Of a DNA stretch of 64,000 nt, positions 9,745-20,270 are shown in pieces. A program made the translations under genes and the position numbers. Position 1 is the stretch's first letter. Each line of letters starts with the position of its first letter. Below the pieces are notes generated by a model. That model saw only the letters and a program-made list of their open reading frames with translations. It had not been told where the DNA came from and searched no databases. The stretch spans positions 3,472,001-3,536,000 of the forward strand of contig CM066304.1 of assembly GCA_033807695.1 (NCBI GenBank), in the 5' to 3' direction. This DNA comes from Daedaleopsis sinensis. Lineage: Eukaryota > Basidiomycota > Agaricomycetes > Polyporales > Polyporaceae.

Positions 9745-12008
9745 CTACTCGGCATTGCGAAGAAGCTCGAGGAGATCCTCACGATATCCATTGGACGCCA
9801 CCAAGTCCTTGAAGGACCGCACGTCGTCGCACCCTTCGATCTTCACGCCAAAATCGAGCTGGGTCTGTCGAGTCTCGCGGCGGGAAAGCTGCCAAATGGA
9901 CACCAAGTCCTCGACGATGCGCGCGCGTGCGAGACTGACCTGCGAGCGAAGATGGTTGACCTTCGCGACGACCTCCGGCGAGAAGCTGACCGGCTCCGGC
10001 GACTTGCGCTTGGAAGACGAGGACTTGATCGAGATCTTGAGGGGCGTCGCCGGTTGGGAAGCTGACTTGGAGGGACTCGGCTTCTCCTTCTTGACGCTGC
10101 CAGAAGCGCGAGATGAACGAGGAGGCGGCGTAGAGTCGTCGGGTTCGGCCTTGCTGTTGCCATAGTCTTCGAGCAGGCGGCCCTTCTCGTCGAGCGAAGG
10201 ATAACGTGTAGGACCCTCCGGGTACGGGTAGACGGGGGTGTCCTTCCGGATGGTCTTCGGACGAAGACGCTCCTGGAGCGCGGCCTTGTCGACGGAGAGG
10301 AATTTGTGCGAGTTCCTCTCGAACTGGCGGACGAAGTCGACGGCAAGAAGACGGTCGGCGGGCGGCAGCTGCGAGGGTTCCCGGAAGGAAAACCCAACGA
10401 CGTTGTACATCGCGCCGATGCGGGCGTGCACTAGAAAGAAGACAAGAAGTCAGCAAGAAGACCGAGGAAACAAGGGGAAAGGAACTGACCTTTGACCGTT
10501 CCCTGGACACTCAGGTGGTCGTACGCGCACGAGAAGCTCTTCCCCTTCTTCTTGCAGAAGTTGCAGCGGAACGCGGAAGGGTCCGGACGTCTGCAGGTGA
10601 CCCCGGCGCGACGGCACTCGTCGCAGTCGCCCTCGATCTGCACGGCGCTGGACAACTCCACGGAACCTTGGCGAGTGGAAGGAGGCTTCTTGTCGCGCTT
10701 CTTGACCCTAGGCGACAACTCGACGACGGGAGGCGGACGTTTGCGGGGCGAGGTGCGGGACTTCTTCTTAGGAGGCTCCTCCTCCTCGAGTTGGTCGACT
10801 TCCTCTTCGCCTTCATCGTCGACCTCGCCCTCGGCATCGCGGTCGGGATCGTCCTCGGGAGGGGAAACAGCCTTACGCTTTCCCTTGTCGACGGGCTTCT
10901 TGGGCGGCTCGCTCTCATCGGTACTGAAGAAGAGGGGTGTCTTCTTCCTCTTCAGCGGCAGCTGAGACAGCGGAGGCGGAGGAGGATGGTCAGGCGAGAG
11001 GGGGGAGCGTGTGCGGAAACGACGAGGAGAGTCGCGCTGGGCAGCGTCGGCCAGAGGCTCGTCGTCAGAAGCTTCCTCCTCGGGAACGTACTCGGCACCA
11101 GTGACCATCGCAGCCAGGAAGGCGTCGCCAGGAAGTGCATCGGGGTCAGACGAATGCGCGGTCGACGAGGAAGTGGGGCGTGTGACGAGCATCCTCGTGA
11201 GACGCTTCTTGTCGAGGACCGGGACGTAACGCATGCCGGACAGCAAAGGCAAGAACTGGTCGACGCGAGTGTCGATGGTTTCACGAGAGGCGCGCATGTC
11301 GGGCGGGTAATCGGCGACCTCCATCCAGCGCGGCTGGATGATCTCGTGGTACCAGTTCACTGCAAGGAAGAGCGGTATTAGTCAAGCGAGAGTGAGGGCG
11401 AAGAACGTAAGTACTTACGCTCGAAGAAGCCCAGCCGAAGGCGGTGAGCCTGGAAGGCGATGTCGATATCCAGCGGGGACTCCGTGACGGTGCTCGAAAC
11501 CGCGAACAGCCGCAACCGGCGAGAAGTCAGCGCGTACGAGCGAAAGAATTCCGAGACCAGGGAGGGCGGCGCGTAAAACTCGAATGTCGGTAGCGCGGCG
11601 AGGAGGAGGGGATCCAGATACCAATTCCACTCCGGGACGAGACGGTGCTGCGAAAAAGGAATGTGTCAGCAAGGCAGGACTTGGAAGGCCGGGACGGCGT
11701 ACCAGAGCCATGACGATACGCGCAAACATGGCCTGGAACGTGCCATATGAGAACGTAGCGAGCTGGTCGTCGGTGTACTCTTCCAAGATCGCCCGGAAGT
11801 CGCTGATCGTCAGCGGAGCGGCGTCCTGATCGCGAAGCTCGTCAGGCGTAGTAGGAACGGGCTCCTCACAGCCAAGTCGATCGGATTCACGCGTGAATTG
11901 CAACGGGAGCCACTTGAACAGCTCCTTGGGGATCGGTCGCCGAGGAGCATCGGAAGACGAGCGAGTGGCGGCGACGTTGGAAGACGAGCGACGGTTGGAA
12001 GCGGACAT
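9745..12008 (-). CDS. Antisense cargo gene 3: 696-aa protein with Zn2Cys6-like cluster
   Basis: The gene model has four exons at 12008-11703, 11647-11419, 11359-10490 and 10430-9745. All junctions are GT-AG and the joined frame closes exactly at 697 codons. The N-terminal half is helical with no family I recognise. An acidic/basic low-complexity middle follows (KKKS and PPKK tracts, possible nuclear localisation). Near 10527-10625 there is a cysteine cluster C-x2-C-x6-C-x9-C-x2-C-x8-C, which fits the fungal Zn(II)2Cys6 spacing, starting CDECRRAGVTC. The last exon is charged and probably helical. The gene lies antisense to gag-pol, so its introns are not recognised in the sense genomic RNA. 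DNA binding is inferred from the cluster alone. Confidence 0.8.
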
Positions 12009-12181
12009 GGTGGGCGATGTATGAGCAGACGAGAGGAGAACGCACGAAGGCGGACAACCAGAAGGCCAAAACGTTTATTAAGGGCGACAGTCAGAAGAAC
12101 GTGAAGGGAACCGTGAAGTACAACGTCCAAATGCGGTAATCTAAGCGCTCTCCGCGCGACGGCGATCGAGGGCGGCCCCAA

Positions 12182-12836
12182 TCAGTCGCACATCAAAGGA
12201 ATAGAACCGAAGACTTCATCCTCGTCTGACAGAGAGGACGGCGACCTTTCCAGCTTCTTGATGGCCGCGCGGAGGGCGGACTGCTCAATACGGACCCCGC
12301 GCAGTTCAGCGGCGACCAATTCCAGACGCGCGAGTACTTCCGAAAAATGAACGCGGTACCGGTCGTCGCGTGCCAGGTCGCGCATGACCTCCAGGAGTTG
12401 AAGTTCGTGTTGCAGAGTGGCGTGCACTGAGTCCAGGAAGTGGAGGCGGTACGGAAGGCGGTGCGTCTGGACCAGGTCGACAAGGAACGCCTCAAGGCCG
12501 TTAGAGAAGAAACACTGGTCGATGGCGATGGACACGCGGGCAAGTAGGTCGGAAATGTCGACGAGAAGGCCGTCATGAAGCATGCTCCAACCATACTGGG
12601 AAGGTGTCAATCAAGCGCGAGAAGCATCAGGCCGAGAAGCTCACCAAAAGTTGTCCTAAACGGGAAAGCGCGTGTTCATACACAACGCGGGGACAGCCGT
12701 GGTCGACGGATACCGTCTCGAAGAACTCGATTTGCTCAACAATGTGCGCACGAAGCGGGGAGAGGAGTTCAAGGGCCAACTCGCGGTGCGAGCTGACTTG
12801 GAGGGCGAGCGTACGCGGGAGGACGGTCGACGACAT
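12182..12836 (-). CDS. Antisense cargo gene 2: 201-aa helical protein
   Basis: Two exons (12836-12645 and 12595-12182) are joined by a GT-AG intron, and together they close at 202 codons. The predicted product is leucine-rich and mostly helical, with no signal peptide or membrane segment and an acidic serine-rich tail. I do not recognise a family. A TATA box (TATAAAG on the minus strand, 12878-12884) lies about 45 bp upstream. It sits between the other two antisense genes, about 60 bp after the stop of cargo gene 1, all in the same orientation. Confidence 0.72.
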
Positions 12837-12898
12837 GAAGAATGGAAGTTGATGAACTTCGAAGGCAGTTACAGCGGCTTTATACGACACGCGGCTAC

Positions 12899-13469
12899 TC
12901 AAAAGTGGATGTCCTCTCGGAGGCTGGCAAACTCCTGATCTATCTCCTCCATTTCCTTTTCGACCTTCCGGATCCGGGCATCAACCAGAATAGACTCCGT
13001 GATCAAGGATCCTCCGGCGCGGTTGAGGACGCGGCGCGCGCAGAGTTGCTTCCGGAGCCGCTGCTGACAGGCAATGCGACGGGCATCGAGGTCGGCCCGA
13101 CGAGCGCACCGACGGGACCGGGCGACAAGCTCTTGGAAAAGGAAGAGCTGACGGTCAGCCAAGGCAGGCCAGCCCTCGGTGATCGTATTCTCGGTCCGTT
13201 TCACGAAGTCCGCGGCAACCTCGCCATCGTCTCCCAAGGTGATCAAAGTGTCCTGCCATGAAGACAGTCAGCCACGAAGACGAGGGCCTACACGCGGAAG
13301 GAGAACGACGTACCACCAGTTCAGCGATATGGTCGTAGGAATCGTAGATGATTCCAACGTCCTCTTCAGTACGAGCGGCAGCAAGGGCCTCGAACTCAGA
13401 GATCGCGACTTCAAGCTGACGGACAGTCTCCGTGAGGATGGGAACGTTGAGGAAGATGAAGGCAGACAT
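12899..13469 (-). CDS. Antisense cargo gene 1: 169-aa coiled-coil-like protein
   Basis: Exons 13469-13314 and 13252-12899 are joined across a GT-AG intron and close at 170 codons. The product is rich in E, L, A and R with heptad-like spacing, especially in the C-terminal third. It has no recognisable domain. A TATA box (TATATAAA on the minus strand, about 13504-13512) lies roughly 40 bp upstream, close to the polypurine tract and 3' LTR. Its function is unknown. Its integrity in a young element suggests it is maintained. Confidence 0.72.
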
Positions 13470-13539
13470 TGCGAAGGATGAAAACCGAGGATGGAACGAG
13501 GGAGTTTATATACGCGCAAACCGAGGACGGTTCGAATGC

Positions 13540-13553
13540 AAGTGGGGGGGAGG
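13540..13553 (+). other. Polypurine tract of the young element
   Basis: AAGTGGGGGGGAGG directly abuts the 3' LTR start, the expected position for the plus-strand primer in LTR elements. Confidence 0.85.
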
Positions 13554-14460
13554 TGATGAGCCTCAGGACCAGCTAGGCCCCGGAAACACCACGCAGCCCA
13601 TCACTATTCGCGCCCGTCAGTCAATTCACGCAGTATGAAGACGAGCGGCTTCACAAGGAAGGCGAGCGACTACCGAAGGAGCGAGTACGGAGACATGCCA
13701 TTCCAAGGGTCGAAGGAGCCGATGCCGAGCTGCCGGCGGCTGACCGAGGTCGCCAGAGCTCTAGCCAGGACAGAGGGGGCGATCGATCGAGGGTCTGGTC
13801 TAGGCGACCGCCACGGAGTCCAGCAATTGGTACGAAGGTCGTCGGAAGAGGCACGGAAGACAAGGGAGTGAGGGGGACGGCCTTCCGAGGCCTATGAAGA
13901 CGAGCGGATGGACTTCAGACGCGATCACGTGGTGACGCGCCACAAGACTAAGCGCTCTCGTGACTGCGGATGCAAGTCGAGCGGCGACGTGATAGGCTCG
14001 GTGCAAACACCTACCTAACCACCGGAGTGCGCCGTAGGGGTTCAGGAGAGGAGGATCGCGACGTGAGCGTGGGAGGAGCAGGGTTTCCTATGATTGGACG
14101 ATTGGTAGGATAGTTGTAGTTTATTTGGCGACGATTTGTACAGTATATAAGCCAGCGGGATTGCAGCCCAGCAAAGCAGCGCAGTAGCTCCAGAGATCGA
14201 GTCCGAGTCCAAGAATCATCTAGTCGACACTCAATTGAAGACCGTCCGTCTTCAAATCTCCTCTTGCAGACTAGCCTCACCCACGGAAGTTGCTTGACTT
14301 CCATCTGAAGTTGCTTAACTTCCTTGTCTATCGTCGACGGGCTACGTGAAGAAGAGCGACTACACCGGGAACCTGTCCTCCACCTCGCACCCTACTAGGT
14401 AGCTGATCTCGTGCTCGTTTGGGTGTGTGTTTCGCCCAGCGACCCAGAGTTACCCCATCA
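13554..14460 (+). repeat. 3' LTR of the young element
   Basis: This is a 907-bp copy of 1769-2675 with the same TGATG/CATCA ends. It is followed by the target duplication GCGC at 14461-14464. Confidence 0.95.
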
Positions 14461-14988
14461 GCGCGCAGGGAGTGCGTCGAGCGGGGAGGCCATGGTGGGT
14501 ACAGTCGCTGCGGGAGGAAGCAGGGGAATCGGGGCGGTCGATTGGGAGGGTTGCTGTGCGGGCGGCGGCGAAGGTGCAGTTGTACGGCGGGATGCGCTGG
14601 ACGTAGGGGGAACTCGAGGGGCCGGGGGTGCTACGCTAGGGAAGGGAGCTCGTGGAGTCGGTTCTCTACCAGCTCGTCGTACGGCGGAGGCGGTGGGAGC
14701 GTCAAATCCGGGGGCGACCGCAGTTGCAGCAGCTCTTCGCGAGTTCTGTGTAGTCCGCGGAGCCGGGACGCGCGGTGGGACGGAGGTGGATGTGCGGCGA
14801 GCGCGAGAGGTGGCAGGAGGGACTGGCGCGGGGTGGTCCTCTGTCTCGGGAAGCTCGTCGAGGTCGGTCAGGGGAGAGGCACTGCGCTGGGAAACGGGCC
14901 GGGGTTCTTCCGCGGGCGGCGGTCGAGGAGGGCGGGAGCCGGACGTGGTGCTTCGGGGGAGTGCGGGGTCAGGGACCGGTCGTAGCAT
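14461..14988 (-). pseudogene. Gag of the older element, N-terminal segment
   Basis: An ATG at 14988 opens a proline/alanine-rich frame that runs to the LTR of the young element, where a stop created by the LTR end terminates it. Removing the young element and one GCGC copy restores an open frame into 1764-1. It includes an SPLTDLDELPETED segment like the acidic N-terminal region of the young Gag. The start lies about 37 bp downstream of the older element's primer-binding site, as expected for gag. Confidence 0.75.
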
Positions 14989-15024
14989 AGGTTGCAGCTT
15001 GACCTCAGAGGTAGCAGAGAATAT

Positions 15025-15043
15025 CCCCTCGCGGTGGGCTCCA
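15025..15043 (-). other. Primer-binding site of the older element
   Basis: On the minus strand this reads TGGAGCCCACCGCGAGGGG, identical to the young element's site, two bases inside the LTR end. Confidence 0.75.
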
Positions 15044-15045
15044 AG

Positions 15046-16142
15046 TGTTGGGAGGGCACCGGCGATCTACTAGGAAAACCCAGCAGATACAACACCGGGC
15101 AGACTCTCCGAAGGGTGCGAGGTGGACCTCTGGGCAGCAGCTGTTGTAAGACTGATACATCATAACCTGGATACTCCTCTACAATGTATTGCAATATAAG
15201 TAGGCTGTACACCTGATGTATCACGATGTCCCGGGGGTATAGAGGACAGGCCGGGGATGGCTGTAGGGCTCCGCTCGGCACCTCGGCACCCTGCCTAATG
15301 GGGGCGGCTTCGGTCGTTTGAGCGGCTACACGCCCAAAAGAGGCAGAATGACGCCCGGGCGACCCAAAAGGGACGGTGCGGACGTTTTCCACACGTGGCG
15401 GTGCGCCTGGGAGGGCGGACGGCGTCTGTGCGTCCCGATTGGGGCCACGCTCGGCATCTAGCGGTCTGGACCGGGCCGCGGGAGTCTCCGCGTCCCGATT
15501 GGGCCCGCAGTTGCTGGCTGGCGTCTAATGCACGGGAACGGGTGCAGGGCATCTGTAGTGCCAAAAGCGGCACTGCTACTCGCCTTCCAGCGCTCCTGCT
15601 TAATATAGCAGTTAATCTGAAGCCCCGGGACGTTTTCCAGTCCATGCGGGCTCCTGTGTGCTGTAGTATCTACATGCGCGGTGCGGTAGGGCGGTCAGGA
15701 CACCGTGAGAGGGAGAACGGCGTCTATCCGACCCGATTGGGCCCACAGTGCTGGCTGGCGTCTAATGCACGGGAACGGGTGCAGGGCGTCTGTAGTGCCA
15801 AAAGCGGCACTGCTACTCGCCTTCCAGCGCTCCTGCTTAATATAGCAGTTAATCTGAAGCCCCGGGACGTTTTCCAGTCCATGCGGGCTCCTGTGTGCTG
15901 TAGTATCTACATGCGCGGTGCGGTAGGGCGGTCAGGACACCGTGAGAGGGAGAACGGCGTCTATCCGACCCGATTGGGCCCACAGTGCTGGCCGGCGTCT
16001 AACGCACGGGAACGGGTGCAGGGTGTCTGTAGTGCCAAAAGCGGCACTGCTACTCGCCTTCCAGCGCTCCTGCCCAATATGGCAGTGACTCAGACACTCC
16101 GGGTTGCCTCTGCTACCTGTGCATGTGTGTAGTCGTGCAACA
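15046..16142 (-). repeat. 5' LTR of the older element, carrying tandem repeats
   Basis: The left boundary is fixed by the adjacent primer-binding site, where the LTR terminus reads TGTTG on the plus strand. The right boundary is proposed at CAACA (16138-16142), which makes a 5-bp inverted end pair and a 1097-bp LTR. The partner LTR lies off the window, so the outer boundary and TSD cannot be checked. Much of its length is a 237-bp tandem repeat. Confidence 0.6.
15514..16085. repeat. 237-bp tandem repeat, about 2.4 copies
   Basis: Units start at 15514, 15751 and 15988 (spacing 237 bp both times) and differ at only a few positions. A more diverged partial unit may precede them (about 15370-15513). 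Because 237 is a multiple of three, a plus-strand reading frame stays open through the array, but it shows no gene-like features. Confidence 0.9.
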
Positions 16143-16305
16143 TATGTATAATAGGCATGTATACACTAATCAGTTATGTCTATAAGTCACTAGCACGCTC
16201 CGGTGTCTGGAGCACTTCGCGCCCTATATGTTGATAAGCGCTGGTTCCACGAAGTGTGAATCCACCATTGCGCGAACACGCTCATTACATCTCGGCAATT
16301 GTACA
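16143..16305. other. Short spacer between the older LTR and the KDZ gene
   Basis: This stretch is AT-richer than its surroundings. I looked for a transposon terminal inverted repeat matching the region after 22302 and found none. Confidence 0.4.
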
Positions 16306-19300
16306 TTATATATCAACATCATCATTATCTACAAGGTCTGCAAGCTCATCAAACACCTCGTCAGGCTCCTGGAGCGAATATAGTAATGGAGCCACATCAA
16401 CGACCTCGGCCCATTCCTCTTCAGCCTTCCAGCCGGCACCCTTGGCTGCGCGTACGTCGTCGAAGCAGATGGCGCGGAAAGTGTGGCGCATGCGCCGACG
16501 AATGGATGCCTGCTTGAGCGCATATGACACTAGGCCCTCCTTGAGCGACGGGTCTTCCGGGAAAAGGTCAGTGCGTGAGCGGTCCATCCACACCAGCTCG
16601 TCGTAATAGTGAGTAGCCATGACGCGTCGCATCTCCTCCAGAAGAATGTTTACCTCCTCCTTCCAACGATGCGTCCTGGCACGAGCCTTTAACCACTCCA
16701 CCTTCAGCGACGCGACCATCTCCTCTGTGCCCGCGAGGTCCGACGCTCTCCAGATCCAGGACATCATGCGACGGCCTTCGGCCGGCCCCGCCTTGTCTCC
16801 GCGCGTCCGCTGGCGATGCGCGACTGCGCTGGGCGCATCCTCTCGAAGTCCGCGGACGTCGTCGTCTTGCAGAACGCGGAGCTCGTTCTCCCATACCCCC
16901 TTGCCGGAGAGCGCGAGCTTCACGCGTCGGGCGCGACGATATCTCACCACCGCGCGCCCTTTACGCGTGTCCTCAAGCGAGATCTCCTCGCGTGTTCGTG
17001 TATTGGGTTCCTGGTGACGCACATGAGTGCGCTTATAGATAAGCAGGTGATCGATGGTGTGAAGTTTGTTGCGGGTATCTTGAAGGGCGTCGCGGCACTG
17101 CGCCTCGCGTAGGCGCGCCTCTACCTCCTGGACGCGCGGGGTGCACACCGCGTCGCGGTGCATGGCGCCGATCTCCGAGGGAAGACCAAGTCGAATGTCC
17201 TCCACCTGCTCGATGTCCGTCCGGCAATCTGGGTCTTCTGCGAGTATGCTAACAGCTCGGGGCATGTATATGCCCTGTATCTCGCGGAACTTCTGGACGC
17301 GTCGACGTAGAGCGATACGGCGTTCAATGAGGCTGGCTTGCCTGCTTGATGTGGCAGTCTTGACATCCTCCTTCAGTTTCAGCCTGGCAACCGATGGTCA
17401 GAGACAATTCGGAAGAATGCAAGACGCATACGCACTTTGTCTCTTCAAGCTCCAAACCCATGCTTATGAACCCTACGACGCTGACATCGTGCAGGGCCAT
17501 AAAACCTGGAACGGCACTGGCCCGTTGCTCTTCGTTTGAGAGTTCCAGCAAGGCTTCGGCTTGAGTGAGGCCTATCATAGTTCGTTAGCAAGATAATCGA
17601 CATCCACGCGAATTCCGAGAGACGTACCTTGAGATACAACGACGAAAGGGTCGTCCTGACCGAACGGATCGGCCTCCCACCTACGGATCTCCGTTTCCCA
17701 ATCTGCGGTATCGTATCCTTGCGCGCGCAGCGAGCTAGTGAACTCGTCGAACGCCTCGCGTTGCTCTTGGTGCATACTGCGCGCCTCGCGTAGGCGCTTT
17801 CGGAGTGACCATGCTATACGTACAGCGGTTAGAGTCGGTTCGTTTGAATCTGCAGGACGCGTGTACGTACGCATGTTGACGATCTTGCGCCAATTCGAAA
17901 ACCCGAACTGTGCGTTCAGGTAGCCTTGACGCGAGCCTGGACCCATGCCCTTTGTACTAGCAGCTGCGGGCTGTATCCACCACCATCCACGCTCAATCTC
18001 CTCGCCGTCCGTGCGACCAGCTCCCACTCTGTAGTTCAGGGAGTACGGAGAGTGGCCCTCGGGCTTGTGACTCGCGAAATGGAGCTTTGGGATGGCGTAG
18101 GAGATAGATCCCACCGGGATGTCGATGCGCACATGGCGGGGGAACTTACGGATCCGCTCTAGCAGGTCTTTGGACCATTGGCATGCTATGTCGTAACTGA
18201 CCAGCTTTCGCAGCACGAGATATTGGCGAATTGCACAAGCGAAGATATAATCCATATTGATATATCTAACGCGCGATACGATACATGAGCGTCACGTCCC
18301 CAAGGAGGCATCACAGGTAGACCACTCACTTTTCACCCCTTTGAATGTCCCCTACGCCGAGAGCTAGCCAAAAGCCGTGACGGGCACAAACGACGGCACC
18401 GACCCCGGTCGCTGCATAGCCCCGGGAGAACTTCGTGTTGGCGTGGTCCACAGCGGAGAGGCCAGTACACGTCGACATCTACAAGAAAGTTGTCAGTATT
18501 GGCCATGACACACTGCTGCCATGCGACGAGTGATAAGACTCACCTCCTTTTGCTCACCGTACGCCTGGAGGACTTCATGATACCCTGTATCCTCCACGAA
18601 GTACGCCCAACCGCTTCCAAGGACCGGGTCCTTTCGCTCGTCGGACACAGCGCGCCGTTTGAGACGGAAGCACGCATCGACGGCTACCGTCATCATGTAG
18701 ATGTACCTTATGTGATTACATGCAGCGGTCAGCTCTGTCTTCTGGTCACTACGCGTACGAGAATGACGACATACTTTAGGTCCTCGGACACCGTGTCCCA
18801 ATTGTCGGGGATGTTGATGTCGGGATGCGGACAGGCCGGGCAACGCACCGCGAGTTCACCGGGTTGTGTACCCAGCACGCCGGTAGGGCTGTGTCCTCTC
18901 CCCGCTCGCTTCAGATCCTTGAGGTGCCGCCATTGCGCGACGATCCTCATGAATGCCTTGTATCGATCTTGTATCTTCTGAGTCCCGGTATTGTCGGTCA
19001 TGTGCTCGAGAGCCTCGTAGTAGTCGTAGAGGGTGATCTTGCCTTGAAGGCTTTGGATGTGATAGTGCTCGAGTAATGCGAATGTGAAGGTGGTGTTAGG
19101 GTCGCAGTCGGTTGCGGGGTAAAGATTGAACCGTAGGAGCTGTTCGACCTCGCTCCCGGCTCTCCCAGCATTGTCGCACCCGCAGAACTTGAGTGACACC
19201 GGATGCCGACCATCAATATGGACGACGGTGAAGTCGGATTGGCAAGGAATTGGATTGGAGCATGGGCTCCGGTCGTGGTTGTGTCCGAGTTGAATGCTGA

Positions 19301-20075
19301 GGCCGAGCGCCTTGAGCGTGACATCCTCGAACATCAAGCCGGTCCATTTCTGCCAATGAAGGATTATGAGCGACCAGGGCAGTACGCATCGATGCTATAA
19401 ACGTACCTTCAGGCGATGGAAAGGATTATCTTGATGCTTGCGCACGGCGCATTCCTCGCAGCACATTGCCCCGGGTGCGCATGTCTTGCAGCGGATGGTG
19501 GCCTTGCCTGCCTGGTCGGGGTCCGGGCAATCTAAACAGCGATCACGAGTAGTGCGGCCACACCCATCGGCCCGCAGCATTTCTTGAAGATATGCGTCGC
19601 GTTTTGGGATAAAGGCCTTCATCGGTTCGTCCTTGTTAGGCGTGAGACGGCGTTAGTTAACCACAGACATAATGAGTAATGTAGAAGTGCTCACCGAGCT
19701 CGCGTAACGTTTGGCCCTCGCGCTCGTGTCTCCTCCTACGCTTGGCTCAGCGTCTGCTCCCAACCCGTTGTCCTGGTCCGCGACGAAAAAGGATCCCTCC
19801 CAATCATCCGGCACCCCTCCGGCTGGAGCTGAGGATGAGCTGGGCCCCGTGTCCGGAACGTCGGTTGCATGGGGGGTGGCGTTGTCTGGCAAGGGTATGG
19901 TGTCGCGGTGGATGCGCCGACGGTCTCCGGAAAGATTATCGATGGCGAAGTTCGAGGTTGAGGGGGCGGGAACAGAGGTAGGAAGGACTTCAAGGCTAGT
20001 CAGGTCGTCAAAGCTGGCAGCGAGGCTGGTATCGATCCGAGATTTTCGAGCTCGTTTGGCAGGGCGAGAACTCAT
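16306..20075 (-). CDS. KDZ (Kyakuja-Dileera-Zisupton) family transposase with CxC2 cysteine cluster
   Basis: This multi-exon gene includes exons near 20075-19695, 19631-19407, 19349-18775, 18706-18544, 18478-18330 and 18265-17871, with further exons down to 16306. The frames I checked join cleanly. After a low-complexity N-terminus comes the CxC2-type cysteine cluster (CLDCPDPDQ, CKTC, CCEEC, H-x5-H), followed by conserved KDZ segments (VHIDGRHPVSLKFCGC, LLEHYHIQSLQGK, WRHLKDLKRAGRGH, CPACPHP). The RNase H-like core has SAVDHA, GVGAVVCARHG, NMDYIF, SYDIACQW and GEEIERGWW, which carry the candidate acidic catalytic residues. The C-terminus is a long charged helical region. It looks intact. TIRs and target duplications were not found. 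Confidence 0.88.
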
Positions 20076-20270
20076 ATCGTGGACTAGGATGGTAGTATTT
20101 ACTAGCAGAAACTTCAATTTTACCTTCGTGCAGCGTCCTCTCTGGCCAAACTCACGCTGTCACGTCACACATCACGGTGACATCACGCATATAAGCTTTT
20201 GGGCGGCAAAATCCATCCTTCTCCCACACCATCGTCGCCATCGATAACTCTGCTTCTCTCAAGCTCGACA
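20076..20270. promoter_or_regulatory. Divergent promoter between the KDZ transposase and the dioxygenase
   Basis: A 195-bp spacer separates the two start codons. A plus-strand TATA-like site (CATATAAG near 20188) points toward the dioxygenase gene. Short CACATCACGGTGACATCACG repeats precede it and could be shared regulatory sites. Confidence 0.5.

Larger units (their letters stand above)
1769..14460 (+). mobile_element. Young full-length Ty3-like LTR retrotransposon with antisense gene cassette
   Basis: The element has two 907-bp direct repeats starting TGATG and ending CATCA, a primer-binding site after the left repeat, Gag-protease and Pol reading frames, a polypurine tract touching the right repeat, and a 4-bp duplication GCGC on both sides (1765-1768 and 14461-14464). 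By eye the two LTRs show no difference, so the insertion is recent. It sits inside the gag of an older, related element on the opposite strand. At 12.7 kb it is long for a fungal Ty3-type element, because about 4.2 kb between pol and the 3' LTR carries three genes on the minus strand. Confidence 0.95.

Noticed and set aside
9512..10165. Plus-strand frame after pol, considered as an env-like gene
   Set aside because: It is low-complexity, has no signal peptide or membrane segment, and is antisense to the last exon of a well-supported spliced gene.
10515..11381. 288-codon plus-strand frame inside the cassette
   Set aside because: It is the shadow of exon 3 of the antisense 696-aa gene, which has matching splice sites.
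15395..16132. 245-codon frame over the 237-bp repeats
   Set aside because: It stays open only because the repeat length is a multiple of three. It lies inside an LTR.
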